Shown here piece after piece: positions 20,601 through 23,689 of a stretch of DNA of 23,689 bases. Position numbers and translations under genes: made by a program. The notes under the pieces are model-generated. The model saw only the letters and a list, made by a program, of their open reading frames with translations. It was not told where the DNA came from and ran no database searches. This DNA is from Seison nebaliae (taxonomy: Eukaryota; Rotifera; Pararotatoria; Seisonacea; Seisonidae): NCBI GenBank assembly GCA_023231475.1, contig JALJEE010002456.1, positions 1-23,689 of the forward strand, in the 5' to 3' direction. Position 1 is the first letter of the stretch, and each line of letters opens with the position of its first letter.

Positions 20601-20991
20601 CCAAAAAATCATTAAATGAATAAACGAACAACGATTGTATTTGTCCCAGTTTTTCTTCCGTCAATTCGATCCGATAGAGACAATGTGCCATGATACTCTT
20701 CCATACGAATGAATTGAATGGAAATAATTCATAAAAATCCATCAGTTCCTTAACAAACACTTCGGAGATAACATTTAATGTCTGCGATCTCATCATAATC
20801 AATGACAAATGAGAATAATAATCATGTTTATTCAATTCAATCGACTTCTTTGCAAATGATATTTTCAATTCCATCTCATACAATTCATCTTTATTATTCG
20901 ATATTGTCGGGAGTCTCTCATATAATGCAGAATGTTCATCATCCATTTCACCAGAATCTTCATCTACCAACTTCGTCAACTTATTTCCCAT
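17650..20991 (-). CDS. SART3: SART3/Prp24-type U4/U6 snRNP recycling factor
   Basis: A 1113-aa protein in one uninterrupted exon, ATG at 20989-20991. Residues from about 45 to 670 are helical with spaced Trp/Tyr/Phe pairs, as in HAT (half-a-TPR) repeats, for example VAYYEWYVDN, ITPVYVWNKFIDFE and LLQRFCDWEE. A basic nuclear-localisation-like cluster (RKRKNNKKKYNRTK) lies near 677. A charged, disordered linker rich in Glu and Lys follows to about 865. RRM1 (about 875-955) has LVFVSN as RNP2 and FKGYGYIEF as RNP1. RRM2 (about 972-1050) has KIFISN and PKGFAFAVF. The last residues, NDYFRKFLK, match the Lsm-interacting motif typical of SART3 and Prp24. The family re-anneals U4 and U6 snRNAs after splicing in the nucleus. 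The order HAT, two RRMs and C-terminal Lsm motif is diagnostic. Human SART3 is about 960 aa; the extra length is mainly the linker. The absence of introns contrasts with IQCH. Confidence 0.88.
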   Translation of the reverse strand: MGNKLTKLVDEDSGEMDDEHSALYERLPTISNNKDELYEMELKISFAKKSIELNKHDYYSHLSLIMMRSQTLNVISEVFVKELMDFYELFPFNSFVWKSIMAHCLYRIELTEEKLGQIQSLFVYSFNDFLDVELAVAYYEWYVDNMFQMDKIDEIRKIADELLFKCGSDCLEGKDLWFVIIRFEESIFDGFSMRMLSEESSVSYLMNNCVKIVVDRLEKLYSNFFSSLIVKTKIEGSFNAIQNINDSLKEICESHNISDVKSFQLKTVNEYRKINEKSEKLLTRNNFLEEMMTLGEKMDNLDHLLMTISIGSNQNNYEQSLQSFTTDVLSLKSRLDDFPKTTGYSLIKLRLFFIEILLRYQTTNISYWKEYVEEFQQLRQWLTEEEFKKYQFHLEERHVRNCPFALKNNIKFLFEMEDVSFHEYSKSYQEKLSGHLFSLLIMNPSKDFQKNHLKKIYDPIEFIGRSLERLVENNINDTEENCHYLYSSYLQFLLRNESIALDDIVTKWEELNEKENEFVEDIRKANPDKSFYHFYLFGIDLYLKQLVYQKKESINEKKLKNGLKKIRKIFNQIILTKQTITPVYVWNKFIDFELSSTLIYYRSNDDCRCVRKAFERAIDNLIDVTKGEKMSNEYSTLLQRFCDWEEVNGNYETISHSYKLLNNHRNEIIENRKRKNNKKKYNRTKDNYENSSTFIKNVSKKDISSEDNITPVKENMKKSEIKSRKRKSHCVENIDDCGQEKKRNQLTILKSSVLEESQLNSISSKQDIHNDSEIKSDGTGNLIDQIMGEKNIYGQDEFPHQFITEGSESMNKMNDGKESDVKTEEQQENIINKSTEENASKEKEVDKDGDEDMMKEKEENVNNEDWQMDESKKDYLVFVSNISLKTSEKQLMNEFRKFDMIPPKIHLAKTGQGKFKGYGYIEFFSTDAVKECLKNDRKIELDGKKLIINIYEPYDSSAKKTLQFSEEKELTKIFISNLGRDCEESELKSLLNEIEGFEILRFVRYKNNIPKGFAFAVFNNPSNAEKAVKLLNEKELNKQIISAVISDPSNKQLSTKESKNKTQLFSNTLWRHGDRKMKNIFDKSSKKESSKVLEEIDDNNEKKTNDYFRKFLK

Positions 20992-21807
20992 TAAGTATTA
21001 CAATATAACTATTTCTGACTAACAACGTACTTTTAAAAATAAGAAACGTAATCTTCGGCTAAACTTTTAATACATGTAGACAGAATCTTAAGAAAATATT
21101 AAAAGATAATTCAATTTTATTTTATCAACTCATCATCAGAATAACTCATTTCAATATGAAATCGTCACTATAGTAATCATATCTATAGACATGAAACATA
21201 GAACGCCAACGTTAGATATACGTAATGGTTGACATTTATTAATGATAATGAATGAAAATAATTTAAAATATTGTAAATAAGTAAGAAAATAGTAAAGAAT
21301 AGAATAAATTAATTAAAGGTATATACTATATAGAGCTAAAACTTTCAATACTTAATGTGCATTAAAATGTCCTTTGTAAAAAGTTCTTCTCCTAGGCAAA
21401 GTGTGAAAAAGTGTGAAAATTAGATAGGAGAAAATACATGTATTTTCACAATGTGCGGAGGACTGTTATATAGTAAAAACTTAAAGAAATCGGATATGTT
21501 TGCTGCTTTAATATTATATTAGGATTTTATTATACGAACTATCTCTGTTGGCAAATTGGTTCTATAGCAAATAAGTAACGTTAAAATATCGTTATTTTGA
21601 ATGTGATTTTAATCTAACTTACATAATATCTACCATACATATGTATGGTAACCTTATCATACAAAAACAAATCTGATTTTAAGTACTCATCTGAGTATTT
21701 AATTACAGGCTAATTAGACCATTTTTTCACCTTTTCGATCTAAAGACAATTAATTTAAACGCTAAATAAAGTGATTTTTTTAAACCCTCAAAATTAGACG
21801 TTATTTA
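20992..21807. other. Upstream region of SART3 and intergenic DNA
   Basis: No gene is seen. The first few hundred bases should hold the SART3 promoter, reading leftward. A nested palindrome ACCATACATATGTATGGT occurs at about 21632-21649, which is simple but perfect. The region ends at the left TIR of the MITE. Confidence 0.35.
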
Positions 21808-22417
21808 GCCAGACTCATGCTTTGGCTCGAGCCCTCTCATGAATCGGAATCGATTCCTCTCTAACAATAGTGTAAGTGACCATAGAAAAAAATAAGTTTT
21901 TCGCTAATTTTTGACTAAAAAGTATTACTTCAGTAGTATTTTTAGCATTTTCAGTAATTTTTAGTAAAAAATTAGCGGAAAACTTAAAAAATGTTTCTTA
22001 TACTTTTATCCATAAAAAGAAGAATATCGACGTTATTGACATGAAATTTTAAACATAAGATAAGAAATAATAAACAATGAATTTGCGATCCATTTTGTAA
22101 AAATCGATTCTAAATTAGGTACCGTGATGAGCGCTTAGAAATTTTCACAAAAAATGAAAAAAAAATATGGGTGTATGTTACCAATTTTAATAAGAATATG
22201 TATTTCTGGGTTATCGACGATGCTGAAGAAGATAGAGTAAATTAAATTTAAGTAAAAAATTCCCAAGTAAAATTTCTTAGATAATGCAAAAAACCTCTTT
22301 TCGAACAATGCTCAATAATTATGTAATTATTGGATATTTAAAATTTTTTTTTACCATGCTAAAGAGAGGAATCGATTCCGATTCATGAGAGGACTCGAAC
22401 CAAAGCATGATTCTGGC
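21808..22417. mobile_element. MITE of about 610 bp with 55-bp terminal inverted repeats
   Basis: The left end (21808-21862, starting GCCAGACTCATGC) and the reverse complement of the right end (22363-22417, starting GCCAGAATCATGC) agree at 52 of 55 positions. Both ends are flanked by TA, the target duplication typical of Tc1/mariner-type elements, although TA is common here by chance. Each TIR contains the perfect palindrome GGAATCGATTCC. The interior has no coding capacity, so it would be mobilised in trans. It also contains a compound hairpin (21894-21985). It lies between the SART3 promoter side and the MORN gene. Confidence 0.85.
21894..21985. repeat. Compound hairpin inside the MITE
   Basis: Outer arms AAGTTTTTCGCTAATTTTTGAC (from 21894) and AGTAAAAAATTAGCGGAAAACTT (to 21985) are inverted copies with few mismatches. 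Inner arms ACTAAAAAGTATTACT and AGTAGTATTTTTAG are also inverted. A transcript could fold into a long stem of the kind that feeds small-RNA pathways. Confidence 0.65.
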
Positions 22418-22440
22418 TAGCTAGAACATAGGACTCTTAG

Positions 22441-22497
22441 CATGTCTGGATTTTTTTTTTCCAAAATTTATGGAGGACTCGAGTGTTATCACTTTGG
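22441..22497 (+). repeat. Dispersed repeat, copy B
   Basis: The partner of 15631-15687, with 51 of 57 positions identical and no gaps. It starts 23 bases right of the MITE end. It shares the decamer GAGGACTCGA with the adjacent TIR, which may hint that the repeat and the MITE belong to one family. Confidence 0.8.
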
Positions 22498-22787
22498 ACT
22501 CACGGATCATATTCACAGAACTAACTTGTAATGGAATTTGTAATTACGACGAAAGGACGAAAAGCAATGAAAATGGATGGATGTTTATATTATTTTCAAA
22601 TGTTGAATAAAGATGAAACGAGCGTCACTCAAATACAATCAAATACGTTCCGTATTTCCAATTTTTAGAAGAAAAAAGATTTACCGATTGGAAGGAGCTT
22701 AGAAATTAAAATTAATTAAACATTTTCAAAAACATTTAAGCACATTTTTATCGAAGATTCGTTTGTAGTTAATGACAACAGTATAAA

Positions 22788-23450
22788 ATGGAGTCTGCTC
22801 GTTTATCTGCGTCAACCGCAGTAAATCGTGAAAAAAGCGGGATTAATGTCTCGTTGAATAAGTATGGAACGTGCACATTTAAATTTGCAGATGGAGGAAC
22901 TTATAGTAAACTTTTAACTTTTCTTTCAAAATTGTATTTTGTATCACAAATTTTGTAGTGGGTGAATATTGTAAGACAGAAGATAACGGATTATATCGAC
23001 ATGGTATGGGTAAAGAAAGCAAAAAAAATGGATCGGTTTATGAAGGAAAATTTAATATGGATGTAATGGAAGGAGAATTTAAGATCGTATTTGCAGATGG
23101 TTTCTTGTTAGACTTCAAAAAAGTGATTTATAATTTTGATAGGAGCAAGTTTTCATGGAGGTATTAAGGACAATGTATTCTCTGGTAATTCTACTTATGT
23201 ATTTCCAACAGGTGAAATATTAACTTGTCCTTTCAAGAATGGAATGTTATACTTTTATCAAAATTATATTTATGGTTCTATTCTTTTTAATTTCAGAGCA
23301 ACAGGTGACGGTATATTTGTTGACAAAAAAAAGATGGTTTGGAATGGGCACTTTCAATCAAATCATGCTTTTGGGATGCGATTCGAATATAATAAAAATG
23401 TAGATGCTGAATCGACAGCTCGTATGAGTATAAATGAGTCAATTATTTAA
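22788..23450 (+). CDS. MORN-repeat protein, 4 exons
   Basis: Four exons, 22788-22905, 22959-23099, 23143-23245 and 23297-23450, joined across introns of 53, 43 and 51 nt, give 171 aa and a TAA stop. MORN-type repeats are seen across junctions: FADGGTYMGEY, GSVYEGKFN, FADGASFHGG, STYVFPTGE and MVWNGHFQ, each with the aromatic-G pattern. Joins such as FADG|ASFHGG only work after splicing, which supports the introns. MORN repeats form rod-like beta structures, bind membranes or partner proteins, and are common in radial-spoke and other axonemal proteins. The repeats are degenerate and I cannot assign a named orthologue (RSPH1, MORN2 and MORN5 are options). The third intron is a multiple of three without a stop, so its retention would also leave an open frame. 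Confidence 0.75.
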
Positions 23451-23557
23451 CTATATTAATTTCCGTTTAAAATTGTTCTTTAAATATTTATGAAAGGAAA
23501 TTTAAAAAAAATCCTGTTTTCCATCTCATATACTTCTTCTTTACTTCATTACTTCTT

Positions 23558-23689
23558 GAAGTCAACCAGAAATATTCTTTTAAAATCGATAATCATTCAT
23601 TTCCTGCAGTTCTCAGCTATGCTGATGATATCGTTATCTGTTGTAATAATGGAAGATCATGTACTCAAATCATTGACTTCATTACCACT
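23558..23689 (+). pseudogene. Second reverse-transcriptase fragment, running off the window
   Basis: The frame is open to the window end and contains KIDNHSFPAVLSYADDIVI with the catalytic YADD. It lines up with SIDGKCFPTLYAYADDMVF of the broken minus-strand RT at 5471-6211, so both belong to the same or a close retroelement family. The upstream G.ILSPWLF-type motif is not visible, so the 5' end is missing or diverged, and the rest lies beyond the edge. It starts about 100 bases after the MORN gene stop. Whether it is intact beyond the edge cannot be told. Confidence 0.6.

Noticed and set aside
17789-21008. Plus-strand frames opposite SART3
   Set aside because: They are antisense shadows of the HAT/RRM gene, low in complexity and without motifs.

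Overview
The window is strongly AT-rich eukaryotic DNA from an animal that probably has motile cilia or flagella and a compact genome. Three things point that way. A degenerate fibrinogen-like domain indicates a metazoan. An IQCH-type gene and a MORN-repeat gene belong to families linked to cilia and sperm flagella. Introns are very short (40-57 nt in IQCH, 43-53 nt in the MORN gene). An orthonectid-like or rotifer-like animal would fit, but I cannot identify the species. Standard stop codons are used throughout.

Layout, left to right. At 131-991 is the C-terminal part of a MULE-type DNA transposase. A GC-rich, hairpin-forming island of unknown nature follows at about 1197-1380. An unrecognised intronless 565-aa gene lies at 2595-4292 (+). 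Next comes an array of eight palindromic units (5125-5381), immediately 3' of a broken reverse transcriptase on the minus strand (5471-6211). A ~30-bp minisatellite (7031-7196) precedes an unrecognised single-pass membrane protein (7817-9286, +).

The centre holds an 18-exon IQCH orthologue on the minus strand (14098 down to 10016), whose full exon structure I could assemble (1085 codons). It is divergent from, and 118 bp away from, a terminal-nucleotidyltransferase (TUTase/non-canonical poly(A) polymerase) gene at 14217-15161 (+). After a 15-bp minisatellite and one copy of a dispersed repeat come the degenerate fibrinogen-like gene (16203-16995, +) and a large intronless SART3/Prp24-type U6 snRNP recycling factor (20991 down to 17650).

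The right end holds a 610-bp TA-flanked MITE with 55-bp terminal inverted repeats (21808-22417). A second copy of the dispersed repeat, a four-exon MORN-repeat gene (22788-23450, +) and the start of a second reverse-transcriptase fragment running off the edge (about 23558-23689, +) complete the window.

The genes do not form a pathway, although IQCH and the MORN protein could both act in cilia or flagella. The most unusual points are: 5' splice sites that mostly begin GTT instead of GTA/GTG; the palindrome array in which the observed arm changes keep a hairpin possible on one strand only; the fibrinogen-like protein lacking its conserved disulphide partner; and the orphan 565-aa gene.
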